The translations under genes were made by a program, and so were the position numbers. From assembly GCF_039905635.1 (NCBI RefSeq), contig NZ_CP157000.1, positions 372,001 through 436,000 on the forward strand: a stretch of DNA of 64,000 bases, written 5' to 3'. Position 1 is the stretch's first letter, and every line of letters begins with the position of its first letter. Under the pieces are notes generated by a model. That model saw only the letters and a program-made list of their open reading frames with translations, was not told where the DNA came from and ran no database searches. Positions 8,776 to 18,088 of this stretch are shown in pieces. This DNA is from Microbacterium sp. ProA8 (GTDB lineage: Bacteria > Actinomycetota > Actinomycetes > Actinomycetales > Microbacteriaceae).

Positions 8776-9789
8776 TCAGCCCACGCTGGTCCACACCCGG
8801 GCATGGGCGGCGACACACCGCTCCCAGGTGAAGTCGGCGGCGCGCGCCCGTGCGACGCCGATCATGCGGTCCACGGCGGCGTCGCCGGAGGTCACGGCGA
8901 GGAGCCCCTCGGCGATGGCAGGGCCCGCCGGCGCCACCAGCAGGCCGCCGTCGCCGACGACCTCGGGCAGGGAGCTGGTCGCTGCGGCCACCACCGGCAC
9001 GCGAGCGGCCATCGCCTCGAGCGCGGGGAGCCCGAACCCCTCGTACGTGGACGGGACGACGACCGCCTGAGCGCTCGCCAGCACGCGCGGCATGACGCCG
9101 TCGGGGAGGCGTCCGGTCAAGACCGTGCCCTCGAGTCCCGCGAACAGGGCACTGCGCCGGGGGTGCGGCGGCCCGCTGAGCACCAGGCTGAGCTCCGGCC
9201 GCTCGCGCCGCACCATCGGCCAGGCGGCCGCGAGGGCATCGAGGTTCTTGCGCTGTGCGGCGCCCCCGGCGTGGAGCACGAACCGCTCGGGAAGCCCCAG
9301 CGCGGCCAGCTCGCCCGCAGACAGCGGCACAGCGTCGAAGAAGTGCTCGTCGACGCCGTTCGGGATGACATGGACGTCCGGCAGGCCGAGCAGGTCGTGC
9401 GCCTCCTGCGCCGTGAACGCCGAGACGCAGATGACGGCGGCCGCCCGTCGCAGCTCCTCGGGAGCAGCCGGCACCGGGGCAGACTCGTCAGGGTACCGCC
9501 AGGCGACCACGTCGTGCAGGGTGACGACGTCGGCACCCGGAGCAGGCGGGAGCTCCAGGTTCATCCGGTGGGTCACGTCGTGCGCGCCGTAGAGCACCCG
9601 GCCGATCGCGCGGCGCACGCGGGTGTCGGCGCGGGTGACCCGGGCGAGCGGGAGCCGCCGCGTTCCTGCGAGCGGCGACCGCAGGGATCGCACGATGACA
9701 CGCCGCACGGCCCAGGGCGCGTCCGCGGCGGCATCCAGCGCGGCCGGTGCGCGTCCGGCCACCTGCTCCTGGTAGACCTGCGCCCCCAT
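8776..9789 (-). CDS. Glycosyltransferase family 4; true start may be ATC 9840
   Basis: 337 residues from the first ATG. GT4 features: HDVVAWRYPDE, VSAFTAQEA, IPNGVDEHFF, FVLHAGGAAQRKNL and the donor-site run PSTYEGFGLPALEAM. Starting at ATG 9789 would remove the first beta strand and acceptor loop. In frame upstream is ATC at 9840-9838 followed by codons reading ASHRRLSIATIATEAP, which restores the missing strand, and GGAGG (9851-9847) sits six bases before that ATC. No ATG, GTG or TTG is in frame between. So either a rare ATC start is used or an ATG start has mutated. Role: sugar transfer in the surface glycan, sugar unknown. Confidence 0.82.
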   Translation of the reverse strand: MGAQVYQEQVAGRAPAALDAAADAPWAVRRVIVRSLRSPLAGTRRLPLARVTRADTRVRRAIGRVLYGAHDVTHRMNLELPPAPGADVVTLHDVVAWRYPDESAPVPAAPEELRRAAAVICVSAFTAQEAHDLLGLPDVHVIPNGVDEHFFDAVPLSAGELAALGLPERFVLHAGGAAQRKNLDALAAAWPMVRRERPELSLVLSGPPHPRRSALFAGLEGTVLTGRLPDGVMPRVLASAQAVVVPSTYEGFGLPALEAMAARVPVVAAATSSLPEVVGDGGLLVAPAGPAIAEGLLAVTSGDAAVDRMIGVARARAADFTWERCVAAHARVWTSVG

Positions 9790-9957
9790 CGGCGCCTCGG
9801 TCGCGATGGTGGCGATGCTCAGACGTCGATGCGATGCGATTCGGTGCCTCCGGAGGATCGGGGGACGCCGACGGTGCGCACCCGCCCACGAATCTAGTTG
9901 AATGGGTGCTCGGCGGCGATCCCGTCGCCGTCACAGCCGCGTTGGGAAGATCGCCGA

Positions 9958-10911
9958 ATGACAGACCTGCGAGCGGTGGTCGTCGTCGCCACCTACCGGC
10001 GACCCGACCACGTGCGCACGTGCCTGGAGCATCTCGCCGCCCAGACCCTGACGCCGGCACGGACGATCGTCGTGGACGCCTCGCCCGACGAGCTGACGCG
10101 GTCGGTGGTCGCCGACTTCGATGGGGTCGAGTACCGGCGCAACGACCACGGCGCCGGGACGCTCGCGACGTCGCGCGCGATCGGCATCGAGGGCGTCGAT
10201 GCCGACATCGTGGCCTTCATCGACGATGACGCGTACGCCTTCCCGGAATGGCTCGAGGAGCTCCTCCGCCCCTACGACGACCCGACGGTCGGAGCCGTCG
10301 GCGGGCGCGCCCTCAACGGGCAGCCCGACGAGGCAGAGCAGGGCATCGGCCAGATCGGGCTCCTGCTGCCGGACGGCCGGCTGACCGGCTACTTCGCCGC
10401 GGACCCCGGCCGGGTGGTCGACACGGATCACATGCTGGGCGCGAACATGTCCTACCGGCTGGACCTTGCACGCAAGGTCGGCGGTGTGCACGACTTCTAT
10501 CCCGGAACATGCCTGCGCGAGGACGCCGACATGCCGCTGCGGCTGGGTCGGGCCGGGTGGCGGGTCGTGTTCGCACCTCGCGCGGTCGTCCGGCACGTCG
10601 CCGGCCAGTACGCCAAGGGCGTGCGCTTCGACTCGCGCTACCGGTACTACGGCGCCCGCAACCACGTGGTGCTGCTGGCCACGACACTCGGCTTCCGCGC
10701 CCCCGTCTTCCGCCGTTACCTCGGCACCGCGCTGCGCGCCGCCGGCCGCGACCTGCGGAGCGCCGCGACGGCGCTGAAACGGTCGGGCTGGCGCGCGAAG
10801 CTCAAGGGTGCCGGCGGAGGGTGTCGCCGCGCTGCGATCGGGATAGGCGGCACCGTCGCAGGTCTCGTGGCGAGCGTGCGCGCGGTGCGCGCCCAGGCGC
10901 GGGCGTCGTGA
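9958..10911 (+). CDS. Glycosyltransferase family 2
   Basis: 317 residues with the GT2 start LRAVVVVATYRRPDHV and AFIDDDAYAFPEWLEEL, where D-D-D is the metal-binding acidic cluster. GANMSYRLDLARKVGG and CLREDADMPLRLGRAG follow, the latter giving the ED catalytic-base region. The last 70 residues are basic and amphipathic and may hold the protein at the membrane. GGGAAG precedes ATG 9958; the earlier in-frame ATG at 9898 has no support. The stop overlaps the next GTG start. It lies divergent to the GT4/GT2 pair. It probably adds a sugar to the polysaccharide repeat unit. Confidence 0.82.
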   Translation: MTDLRAVVVVATYRRPDHVRTCLEHLAAQTLTPARTIVVDASPDELTRSVVADFDGVEYRRNDHGAGTLATSRAIGIEGVDADIVAFIDDDAYAFPEWLEELLRPYDDPTVGAVGGRALNGQPDEAEQGIGQIGLLLPDGRLTGYFAADPGRVVDTDHMLGANMSYRLDLARKVGGVHDFYPGTCLREDADMPLRLGRAGWRVVFAPRAVVRHVAGQYAKGVRFDSRYRYYGARNHVVLLATTLGFRAPVFRRYLGTALRAAGRDLRSAATALKRSGWRAKLKGAGGGCRRAAIGIGGTVAGLVASVRAVRAQARAS

Positions 10912-11759
10912 AGATCCACGCGTACGTGCTCGCCGGCGACCCCGCATGGATCGGCGAGGGCATCGGCTCCTTCTACCGGCTCGTCGACCGGATCGTCGTC
11001 TCGTACGACGCGGACGGCCTGTCGTGGTCGGGGCATCCCCTCTCCACCGCGGAATCGCTGTCGCGCATCGCCGCCGCCGACCCGGACGGCAAAGTCGTCC
11101 TGCGTCCTGGCCGCTTCAGCGACCCCGGGCTCATGGCGATGTGGGCCGAGACCGCACAACGGCAGGATGCGCTGGATGCCGCGTCCGAGGGCGCCGACTG
11201 GGTGCTGCAGCTCGACACCGACGAGGTGGTCACCGATCCGGGCGCGTTCCTCGCCGCGATCGAGAGCGCCGACGCGCGTGCCGCGTCGGCGCTGGAGTAT
11301 CCCTCGCGCGTGCTTTACGCGCGCTCCCGATCGGGGCGCTTCCTGGAGACGTGCGGTCGATTCTGGTCGACGCAGTCGAGCTATCCCGGCCCCGTCGCAG
11401 TGCGGTCCGGGACCGCGCTGAGCCACGCGCGCCAGGCGGCGGGGGTCCCGGTGTACCGCGTGGACGTGGCGCCGTGGAACACCGATCCTGCGCGACGCGC
11501 GACCACGCCCGTCCACCGCGTGATCGGCCGAGAGCAGGCGATCCTGCACTTGAGCTGGGTGCGGACCGAGGCCCAGATGGCTGAGAAGCGCACCGTCTCG
11601 GGCCATGCGCGCGACCGCGACTGGGACGGCGAGCTGGGTCGCTGGCGGTGGCGGATGAGGCATCCGTTCCTCACCGCCGCGACCGCACCGCTCGCGCGCA
11701 AGCCGTTCGAACGGTACCGGGTGTCGTCGCTGCCGGCGTTTGCGCGCCTCGACCCGTAG
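10908..11759 (+). CDS. Glycosyltransferase-like protein (GT2-related)
   Basis: 283 residues. KIHAYVLAGDPAWIGEGIGSFYRLVDRIVVSYD resembles the opening of GT2-like proteins that handle an acceptor on a cofactor, and WVLQLDTDEVVTDP (about residues 97-110) supplies the D-x-D site. A HLSWVRTEAQMAEK stretch near the C-terminus is common in such proteins of actinobacterial glycan clusters. GTG 10908 overlaps the previous stop (GTGA), which supports coupled translation. It is shorter than a full GT2 protein and its activity is less certain than that of its neighbour. The gene converges with the ABC exporter gene, three bases apart. Confidence 0.65.
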   Translation: MKIHAYVLAGDPAWIGEGIGSFYRLVDRIVVSYDADGLSWSGHPLSTAESLSRIAAADPDGKVVLRPGRFSDPGLMAMWAETAQRQDALDAASEGADWVLQLDTDEVVTDPGAFLAAIESADARAASALEYPSRVLYARSRSGRFLETCGRFWSTQSSYPGPVAVRSGTALSHARQAAGVPVYRVDVAPWNTDPARRATTPVHRVIGREQAILHLSWVRTEAQMAEKRTVSGHARDRDWDGELGRWRWRMRHPFLTAATAPLARKPFERYRVSSLPAFARLDP

Positions 11760-11762
11760 CCG

Positions 11763-13574
11763 TCAGTTCAGTTCGCCGAGCGAGACCAGCCGGGCGAACT
11801 CGGCGCTGGCGTCGCGGACCTCGGTGAACGTGCCGGTGGCTTCGATGCGGCCGTCCTTGAGGAACACGAGGGTGTCGGCGCCGCGGACGGTGGAGAGCCG
11901 GTGGGCGACGATCAGGATCGTCATGCTGCCCTGGAGGCCTCGGAGGGTCTCGGCGATCTCGTACTCGGTGGCGTTGTCCAGCGCCGAGGTCGCCTCGTCG
12001 AGCACCAGCACCCGCGGGTGGCGGTAGAGCGCGCGCGCGAGTCCGAGGCGCTGTCGCTGTCCGCCCGACAGGCGCACGCCGCGCTCGCCCACGACGGTAT
12101 CGAGGCCGTCGGGCAGGGTCTGGACGAGCTCGCCGAGCTGCGACATGCGGATCACCTCCGCGACGCGGTGGTGGTCCACGCGCTCGGGCGGCACGCCGAA
12201 GGCGATGTTGGAGCGGAGCGTGTCGTTCACCAGGAAGACGTCCTGCGGCACGACGCCGAGACCCGCGTACCACGCGGCGCGGTCGGCGAAGATCGAGCGC
12301 CCGCCGCACTCGATGGTGCCCGAGGTCGGGTCCTGCAGGGCGAGCACGAGGTCCAGCAGCGTGCTCTTGCCGGCGCCGCTGGAGCCGACGAAGGCGGTGG
12401 TCGCGTTCTCGCGGATCTTCAGCGACAGGTCGGTGAGGACATCGGTGGCGGAATCCGCATAGCGGAAGGAGAGGTTTCGCAGCTCGATGTCGCCGCGGTA
12501 GGGCGTGTCGTCGATCGGCGTCTCGACGTGCGCACCGCGCTGGTCGAGCTCGGCCGTGGAGTTCAGCACGATCTCGAGGCCGATGCGACCGGTGCGCATC
12601 GTGGCGAGGTTCGCGCTCACGCGGTTGAGAGTGGGAAGCGCGCGGAGGGCGGCGGCTCCGAAGACGCCGAGCACCGTCAGGGCGTTGTTCGGGGAGCCGG
12701 TGGCGAACAGGATGATCGAGATGCCGCCGATCATCAGCACGAAGCCGATCTCGAGCACATAGCGAGGCGCCTCGCCGAGGATGCCCATCGTCCGACTGGC
12801 GTTCGCTCCGCGCAGGCGCGCCTGGTAGAAGCCATCGACGAACCGTTCGGAGCTCGAGGTGAGCCGTGCCTCGCGGAACCCGTCCAGTCCCGGCATCAAG
12901 TACTGCCACGCCTGGAGCGCGGCTTCACTCGTCACCTCCCCGAGCTGCGACTGGCGTTTGCGGAAGAGACGCTGCAGCCCCAGGACGAATCCGCCGAAGA
13001 TGACGACCGTGAGGATGGTCACCACGGGCGCCGTCACCGCCAGCACGGCGGTGATGGCGATGAGCATCATCACATCCGTGCACATGCTGATCGTGGCGAG
13101 CAGCACGCCCGTCGACTGTGCCGTGCTAGTGGAGATGTTGCGGTACACCTCGCTGAGGCGCCGGGTGCGGTGGTCGGCGTACGGTGCGAGCACGTAGCGC
13201 CGGAACATCCCGCGGGCGAGCGTGGCGGAGACCCGCGTGGTGCGTCCCAGCAGCCACCAGCGGAACAGGAGCGCAGCGACGCTCTTTCCGATGAACAGCA
13301 CCGCCACTGCGCCTGCGACCAGTGGAATGAGTTCCTGCGGTGTCGATCGCCCTGTGGCCTCTGAGATCCAACCGAGCACGCCGGAGTCGGTCTCGACGCC
13401 GGCGATGAGCTGTGTGAGTGGGATCATGGCGGCGATGCCGAGGCTGTCGAGGACGGCGAGAACGACAGACGCGCCGACCGTGGATGCCACCCATCCGGAG
13501 GGGCGCGCGTCGGCGAGCACAAGCAGTGCGCGCAACTGTGACACCAGCCGGGTAGGAGGCTCGGGGGCTGACAT
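11763..13574 (-). CDS. ABC exporter (fused permease-ATPase), possible polysaccharide flippase
   Basis: 603 residues. Residues 1-330 hold six membrane segments of the type I exporter fold. The ATPase part has Walker [10 protein letters not shown] (about 393-401), signature [15 protein letters not shown] (about 500-514), Walker [13 protein letters not shown] (about 519-530) and the switch histidine in VAHRLST. Fused half-transporters of this kind form homodimers and include PglK/WlaB-type flippases of lipid-linked oligosaccharides, as well as peptide exporters. No Wzx-type flippase is seen in the window, so it could supply that function; an alternative is export of a peptide product linked to the PqqD gene. 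It is transcribed alone, divergent to the Tat-secreted protein gene. Confidence 0.85.
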   Translation of the reverse strand: MSAPEPPTRLVSQLRALLVLADARPSGWVASTVGASVVLAVLDSLGIAAMIPLTQLIAGVETDSGVLGWISEATGRSTPQELIPLVAGAVAVLFIGKSVAALLFRWWLLGRTTRVSATLARGMFRRYVLAPYADHRTRRLSEVYRNISTSTAQSTGVLLATISMCTDVMMLIAITAVLAVTAPVVTILTVVIFGGFVLGLQRLFRKRQSQLGEVTSEAALQAWQYLMPGLDGFREARLTSSSERFVDGFYQARLRGANASRTMGILGEAPRYVLEIGFVLMIGGISIILFATGSPNNALTVLGVFGAAALRALPTLNRVSANLATMRTGRIGLEIVLNSTAELDQRGAHVETPIDDTPYRGDIELRNLSFRYADSATDVLTDLSLKIRENATTAFVGSSGAGKSTLLDLVLALQDPTSGTIECGGRSIFADRAAWYAGLGVVPQDVFLVNDTLRSNIAFGVPPERVDHHRVAEVIRMSQLGELVQTLPDGLDTVVGERGVRLSGGQRQRLGLARALYRHPRVLVLDEATSALDNATEYEIAETLRGLQGSMTILIVAHRLSTVRGADTLVFLKDGRIEATGTFTEVRDASAEFARLVSLGELN

Positions 13575-13873
13575 GGCGAACCTTCCGCCTGCGCGCTCGG
13601 ATCGCAGGCCCCCGCATCCTATCCGGGCGCACTGGGCGCGGGCCCGGCCCTGCGCGGCGTGGGTCCGGTGTATTTAGCCTCATGACCTGGTGCTGGGGTG
13701 TGCCTGGAGAGGATGATGCGATACGATCCAGCCATCGCCTTCCGCGCGGAGACGGGGTTTGTTCGGCGCCGGAAGCGATAAGCCTGGTGCTGGGGAAGCC
13801 CAGGGCCTCGCCGTGAATAGGGGAGATCGACGTCGGGATCCGGCGACACCAGCTCTGGGAGGGACTGGGAAAC
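13575..13873. promoter_or_regulatory. Divergent intergenic region with 13-bp direct repeat and small hairpin
   Basis: This 299-base stretch separates the leftward ABC exporter from the rightward Tat-protein gene. It contains two identical copies of cctggtgctgggg (13686-13698 and 13783-13795), 97 bases apart centre to centre. The second copy runs into a tight hairpin, CTGGG-GAAG-CCCAG (13790-13803). GATAAG-like and TATTTA elements could be -10 boxes, but I could not pair them convincingly with -35 boxes. GGGAGG sits 11 bases before the Tat-protein ATG. The repeats look like operator or RNA-structure elements; I recognise no known riboswitch. Confidence 0.4.
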
Positions 13874-14518
13874 ATGGACGAACTTGAACCGCAGAAGTCC
13901 GGCGTCAGCCGTCGGACTGTGACCAAGGCGATGGCGTGGGCGGTTCCCGTCATCGCCATCGCCGCACCAGCCCCGGCGTTCGCCCTCTCGGGTGAACCGC
14001 CTTCCGTCTGTGCGGGAGAGCCTTACAAGGTTCCTGGCGAGAGCGGATGCAAGGCGTTCTCAACAGGTGGCACGGTGGTGGACGTCGCAAAGGGATTCGG
14101 ATTCCCCCTGCAGGTTACGAACGACACCGACCAGCCCATCTATATCGATGAGGACATCGTGGTGACGATTCTCTACAACGAGGGAGGGGTTCCAGTCCTC
14201 AAGACTTTTCCCGTCGTATCGTCGTTTCCGTCGTTGCCGGCGGTGCTGGAGCCGGGTGAAACGGTCACCATCTTCACTTACTTCAACGAGGAGAACAGCG
14301 GCGGCTTCACCGGCCGAGTCCGCATCGTGGTTCCCTGGGGCCACCCGCCGGCACCCGATCCCAGCAACCACCCCCCCGTGGTCTTGGAGTTCTGTGTCAC
14401 CGCGAACCAGTGGCATCCGATTACGTCTGACCAATGTCGGCCGGTGACCGACCTGATTGCCGGCGGCTGCAGCTCGGACGCGCCTCCGCCTGTCGGTGCA
14501 TGCAGAGGAGAGGACTAA
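13874..14518 (+). CDS. Tat-exported protein of unknown function
   Basis: 214 residues. The start is a twin-arginine signal: S-R-R-T-V-T-K at about residues 13-19, then a hydrophobic core and APAFALS as cleavage region. The mature part is neutral to acidic and beta-rich, with phrases such as LEPGETVTIFTYF that suggest an immunoglobulin-like or CARDB-like fold. It has about seven cysteines: two near the mature N-terminus (VCAGEPYK, SGCKAF) and a C-terminal cluster (LEFCVTAN, DQCRPV, GGCSSD, GACRGED). I recognise no family. The regulated-looking upstream region and placement inside the glycan locus suggest a surface protein made together with, or attached to, the polysaccharide; this is inference. 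Confidence 0.7.
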   Translation: MDELEPQKSGVSRRTVTKAMAWAVPVIAIAAPAPAFALSGEPPSVCAGEPYKVPGESGCKAFSTGGTVVDVAKGFGFPLQVTNDTDQPIYIDEDIVVTILYNEGGVPVLKTFPVVSSFPSLPAVLEPGETVTIFTYFNEENSGGFTGRVRIVVPWGHPPAPDPSNHPPVVLEFCVTANQWHPITSDQCRPVTDLIAGGCSSDAPPPVGACRGED

Positions 14519-14670
14519 GCGGTCTCCGTCGTCCCGCAGCGGCGCGACCAGCGGGCCGCACACATCCACAGGCGTCAGGGAAGCATCCCAGGCGCCTGTG
14601 GCGTGTGCCCGTTCGCAAACACCGCGCGAACGGCTACCCAGGTCACCAGGGCTGGGCGCTGCGCCTCGCG

Positions 14671-14676
14671 TAGCAT
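14671..14676 (+). promoter_or_regulatory. -10 box (TAGCAT), leaderless start at 14683
   Basis: TAGCAT, six bases, then the GTG start of the following glycosyltransferase gene. No Shine-Dalgarno sequence is present, so the transcript is probably leaderless. Confidence 0.55.
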
Positions 14677-14682
14677 AGGCGC

Positions 14683-15828
14683 GTGCCGGGTCGCCACGTC
14701 ATCCACGCCATCACGCCCGGCGACCACTTCTCGCCGCTGACCGGCTCCGCGATCCCGACGGTCGTCCACGGCCTCTCCGGCGCGGCGGCCCGGGCGGGCG
14801 CCCCGCGAGCACGGGTCGTCGTCGACCGCTCGACGTGGCAGCCGCGCTACGACAGCGCCGACGTCATCGAGTACACCGGAGTTCGCGGACCGGACCGCAA
14901 GGCACGGTACGCCGACGCGCTCCGCGGCCGCATCGGGATGACGCGCTCCGCGATCGCGGACTATTACCGGCCGATCGCGGATGCGGTGCGCGCACAGCCG
15001 CCGTCGATCGTCATCGCACACAACGCCCCGATCCTGGTGCGGCTTCTGCGCGACACCCCGCACCGGGTGGTGCTCTATGCGCACAACGACCTCCTCCGTA
15101 CCTACTCGCGCGCCGAGGCCGGGCGGATGCTGCGTTCGGCGGCGGGGATCGTGTGCGTGAGCGAATCCCTCGCCGCCCGTACCCGCGACCGCCTGCCCGA
15201 GGGATTGCGCGGGAAGGTTCATGTGGTCGGCAACGGCGTCGACACCGCGCAGTTCACCCCGGGAGCGGGCCGACAGCCCGGCCCGACGCGGATCATGTTC
15301 ATGGGGCGCGTGATCCCCGACAAGGGCGCCGACGTGCTGTTGCAGGCGGTGTCGCAGCTGGACGGCGCCGACGTCGCCGTCGAGATCGTGGGGCGACCCG
15401 GCTTCGCCGCTGACGCGCCGCTCAGCGATCACGAGCGGCAGCTGCGCGAGCTCGCGGAGCAGACTGCAGTCCCGGTCCGGTTCCAGACGTTCGTGCCGCG
15501 CGCGGAGCTGCCCGCCCTCTTGCGCACCGCGGACGTGTTCGTCGTGCCGTCGCGCTGGCCCGATCCCTCGCCGCTCACGGTCGGCGAGGCGCTCGCCACC
15601 GGTCTCCCGGTCGTCGCGAGTCGGATCGGCGGCATTCCCGAGGCCGTCGGGGATGCCGGCGTCCTGGTCCCCCCGGACGATTCGGTCGCGCTCGCCGAGG
15701 CGCTCGGCGGACTGCTCGACGACCCGGCTCGCCGCACGGCGCTCGGCGCCGCGGCCCGGGCGCGCGCGGAGGCGCGCGACTGGTCCTGGTCGTGGCGGCA
15801 GCTCACCGCGGTCCTCGACGGCATCTGA
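14683..15828 (+). CDS. Glycosyltransferase family 4
   Basis: 381 residues. GDHFSPLTGSAIPTVVHGLS is the N-terminal acceptor loop, VCVSESLAART and GNGVDTAQFTPG mark the end of the first domain, RIMFMGRVIPDKGADVLLQA opens the second domain and PSRWPDPSPLTVGEALATG is the donor-site E-x7-E region. The GTG start is fixed by the TAGCAT -10 box six bases upstream and the lack of a ribosome site. It is a single rightward gene between the Tat-protein gene and a leftward three-gene glycosyltransferase operon. It probably adds one sugar of the surface glycan. Confidence 0.85.
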   Translation: MPGRHVIHAITPGDHFSPLTGSAIPTVVHGLSGAAARAGAPRARVVVDRSTWQPRYDSADVIEYTGVRGPDRKARYADALRGRIGMTRSAIADYYRPIADAVRAQPPSIVIAHNAPILVRLLRDTPHRVVLYAHNDLLRTYSRAEAGRMLRSAAGIVCVSESLAARTRDRLPEGLRGKVHVVGNGVDTAQFTPGAGRQPGPTRIMFMGRVIPDKGADVLLQAVSQLDGADVAVEIVGRPGFAADAPLSDHERQLRELAEQTAVPVRFQTFVPRAELPALLRTADVFVVPSRWPDPSPLTVGEALATGLPVVASRIGGIPEAVGDAGVLVPPDDSVALAEALGGLLDDPARRTALGAAARARAEARDWSWSWRQLTAVLDGI

Positions 15829-15848
15829 CGGGGACGCCGCTCGCGAGT

Positions 15849-16964
15849 TCAGTCAGGGCGCATCCGCTCGATGACGGCGCGCATCGCGATGGCGCGGTCG
15901 TTCCAGTCGGGCGACGGGCCATCCGCGCCGTCCGGGAAGCGGCTCCACGAGGGCAGAAGCGAAGTGACGACGGTCGGGAACGCGGACGCCTCCGCCAGGC
16001 GGACACGCGGGTCGGCGGCATCCCGGAAACCCGCCACCGGCGTCGCCACCACTGGACGGCCGACCGCCGCGTACTCGTACAGCTTGATGGGATCCAGGCT
16101 GTCGGTGAATGAGTCGACCACGTGGGGAACCAGCAGCACATCGGCGTGCTGCAGATAGGCGATCACGTCGTCTCGGCGGCGGGCCCCGAGCACCACGACG
16201 CCGCCGGCACGCAACCGCGCCGTGTCGACGGCTTCCAACGCATCGGGCCCGACCAGCACGACGCTTCCGCGCCCCGCGAGCGCCCGGGCGGTCGCGATGC
16301 AGAGGTCGACATCGAGCCGGTCGCGGTGCAGCGTGCCGGCGTAGACGGCGGCGACGGCGGCGAGGTCGGCCGGCCTCGGCTTCGCCGACCGGTACGCCGC
16401 GACGTCGACGGCGTTCGGGATCAGCTCGATGTCCGCCCTGACGGGCGTCTTGCGGCGAACGAGCTCGTGCGAGCAGGCGACGACGGCGGCTGCATTGTCC
16501 AGCAGCCATTCCTCGCCGCGACGGAGGCGATCGAGCTCTGCCGGCGGCCGGTCGGCGGCGAGCCAGTCGTCGGTGATGTCGTAAAGGGTCGGCCAATGGG
16601 CGGACCGGGCGACGTCTGCGGCACGCGGATCGTTGAGCCAGAGCAGCGGCCTCGTCATCGTCGCCTTCTCGGCGGCCCTTCGCACCGCGTGGGCGAGGCG
16701 GCGATCCGCGCGCCGGTCGAGGCGACGGGGCAGCAGCTTCATCGGGCGGAAGCGGAGCAGCCGGCCGTCGAATCCGGCCGCGACCGGTCGGAACCCGCGG
16801 GCGGGCCGCCGCTTCGACGCGAGGTCGTGCAGCGGATCGGCGGCGGGTTCGACGAACAGCACCCGCAGCTGCGGGTCGCGCTCCAGCAGACGCGAGAGGA
16901 GGTGCTGGTTGCGGCGCCACACCTCGTCCCACGCCTCGAGCGACACCACCACCAGGTCGGTCAT
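15849..16964 (-). CDS. Glycosyltransferase, TuaH-like
   Basis: 371 residues. The N-terminus LVVVSLEAWDEVWRRNQHLL is close to the start of TuaH-type teichuronic-acid transferases, and TLYDITDDW, CSHELVRRK, IPNAVDVAAY and SLDPIKLYEYAAVGRPVV follow in the order of GT-B enzymes that move hexuronic acid or hexose. The ATG at 16964 overlaps the upstream stop by four bases (ATGA). It is the last gene of the leftward operon 19221 to 15849. A TuaH-like activity would fit an acidic surface polymer together with the pyruvyl transferase, though the sugar is inferred. Confidence 0.78.
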   Translation of the reverse strand: MTDLVVVSLEAWDEVWRRNQHLLSRLLERDPQLRVLFVEPAADPLHDLASKRRPARGFRPVAAGFDGRLLRFRPMKLLPRRLDRRADRRLAHAVRRAAEKATMTRPLLWLNDPRAADVARSAHWPTLYDITDDWLAADRPPAELDRLRRGEEWLLDNAAAVVACSHELVRRKTPVRADIELIPNAVDVAAYRSAKPRPADLAAVAAVYAGTLHRDRLDVDLCIATARALAGRGSVVLVGPDALEAVDTARLRAGGVVVLGARRRDDVIAYLQHADVLLVPHVVDSFTDSLDPIKLYEYAAVGRPVVATPVAGFRDAADPRVRLAEASAFPTVVTSLLPSWSRFPDGADGPSPDWNDRAIAMRAVIERMRPD

Positions 16965-18088
16965 GACTCGCCCCGAGCCGATGGCGGCGTCGAGGCGTCG
17001 ACGGCGCCATCGGCCTCGTCCGCGACGTTGGCACCGGTGCGTCGGAGACGCCGGGCTTCGATCGCCCGCCGGTACGCCGCCTCCGTCGCTTCGAGCTGCG
17101 AGGCGATCGAGAACTGCGCCCGCTGGCGCTCGCGACCCGCGGCTCCGAGGGCGACGCGCCCGGGGTCGTCGTCGGCGAGCGCCCGCAGGGACCGCGCAGC
17201 GTCGTCGACGTCGTCGGCGCGGAACAAGGCGCGCGGATCGAGCCCGCCGAGGATCTCGGAATGGCCGCCGGCATCGGCCGCGAGGGTGGGGAGCCCTGTC
17301 GCCATCGCCTCCAGCAGCGAAAGGCCGAGGCCCTCCACCGGACATGGCGCAATGAAGAGACCTGCCCGGGCATACAACTGAGCGATGTCGTCGCGGAACC
17401 CCAACAGGTCGACCGCATCGGCGATGCCGAAGGAGGTCGCATCCGCTTCGAGCAGCGGCAGCTCGGGGCCGGCGCCGGCGATCTGCAGCCGCCAGCCAGC
17501 TTCGGCCAAGCCGGATGCGGCGAAGGCAGCGAGCCCGATACGGGTGCGTTTCTCCGGCTGAAGCCGCTGCGCCATCAGGACCGTCCGCGACCGCCTCGCG
17601 GGCTCTGGCGCGTCGGCGTCGGCGACACCCGAATACACGACGGTGGACGGGATGCCGATCGAACGTGCCACGGCGCGGCTGATCGCGATCTCGGCGTCGA
17701 TCCTGCGCTCGATCGCCGGATACACCGACCGCGGCGCCCTGCTCCCGCGGGGGCGGGTGAAGTGCCGTGTCGCCACGAGTGCGGCGTCGAGGCCGAGGAG
17801 TGCCGGCGCGGCGGCGGCATCCGCGGCGGTCATATGCGTCGCGACCACGTCCGCCAGACGCGCGGCACGCCGAATGAGGAGGGTGTCCCTGATGCCGCTC
17901 CCCGACGCTGCGAAGCCGACGTTCGCCGCCTGCAGCGCGGGCTCCATCCGCGCAGGGTCGCCCCCGATCACGGCGACCCGGTGGCCGGCGCCCGCCTGGG
18001 CGATCGCGAGGCGCCGCACGAACTGCTCGACGCCCGCGAAGCTGCGTGTGCGCACGACGTGGAGGATCTGGAGCGGATCGGCGGTCAT
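16961..18088 (-). CDS. Glycosyltransferase family 4
   Basis: 375 residues, GT-B fold. ILHVVRTRSFAGVEQFVRRL is the acceptor loop; RTVLMAQRLQPEKRTRIGL starts the C-terminal domain; APCPVEGLGLSLLEAMATG is the donor site with its two glutamates. The C-terminal 40 residues are low-complexity and acidic-polar. Both ends overlap neighbours by four bases, giving tight coupling in a three-gene leftward operon. Specificity unknown. Confidence 0.84.
   Translation of the reverse strand: MTADPLQILHVVRTRSFAGVEQFVRRLAIAQAGAGHRVAVIGGDPARMEPALQAANVGFAASGSGIRDTLLIRRAARLADVVATHMTAADAAAAPALLGLDAALVATRHFTRPRGSRAPRSVYPAIERRIDAEIAISRAVARSIGIPSTVVYSGVADADAPEPARRSRTVLMAQRLQPEKRTRIGLAAFAASGLAEAGWRLQIAGAGPELPLLEADATSFGIADAVDLLGFRDDIAQLYARAGLFIAPCPVEGLGLSLLEAMATGLPTLAADAGGHSEILGGLDPRALFRADDVDDAARSLRALADDDPGRVALGAAGRERQRAQFSIASQLEATEAAYRRAIEARRLRRTGANVADEADGAVDASTPPSARGES

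Noticed and set aside
13575..13873. Known riboswitch before the Tat protein
   Set aside because: I tested cyclic-di-GMP, ydaO, SAM and cobalamin consensus parts by eye and none fit; only repeats and a small hairpin can be stated.
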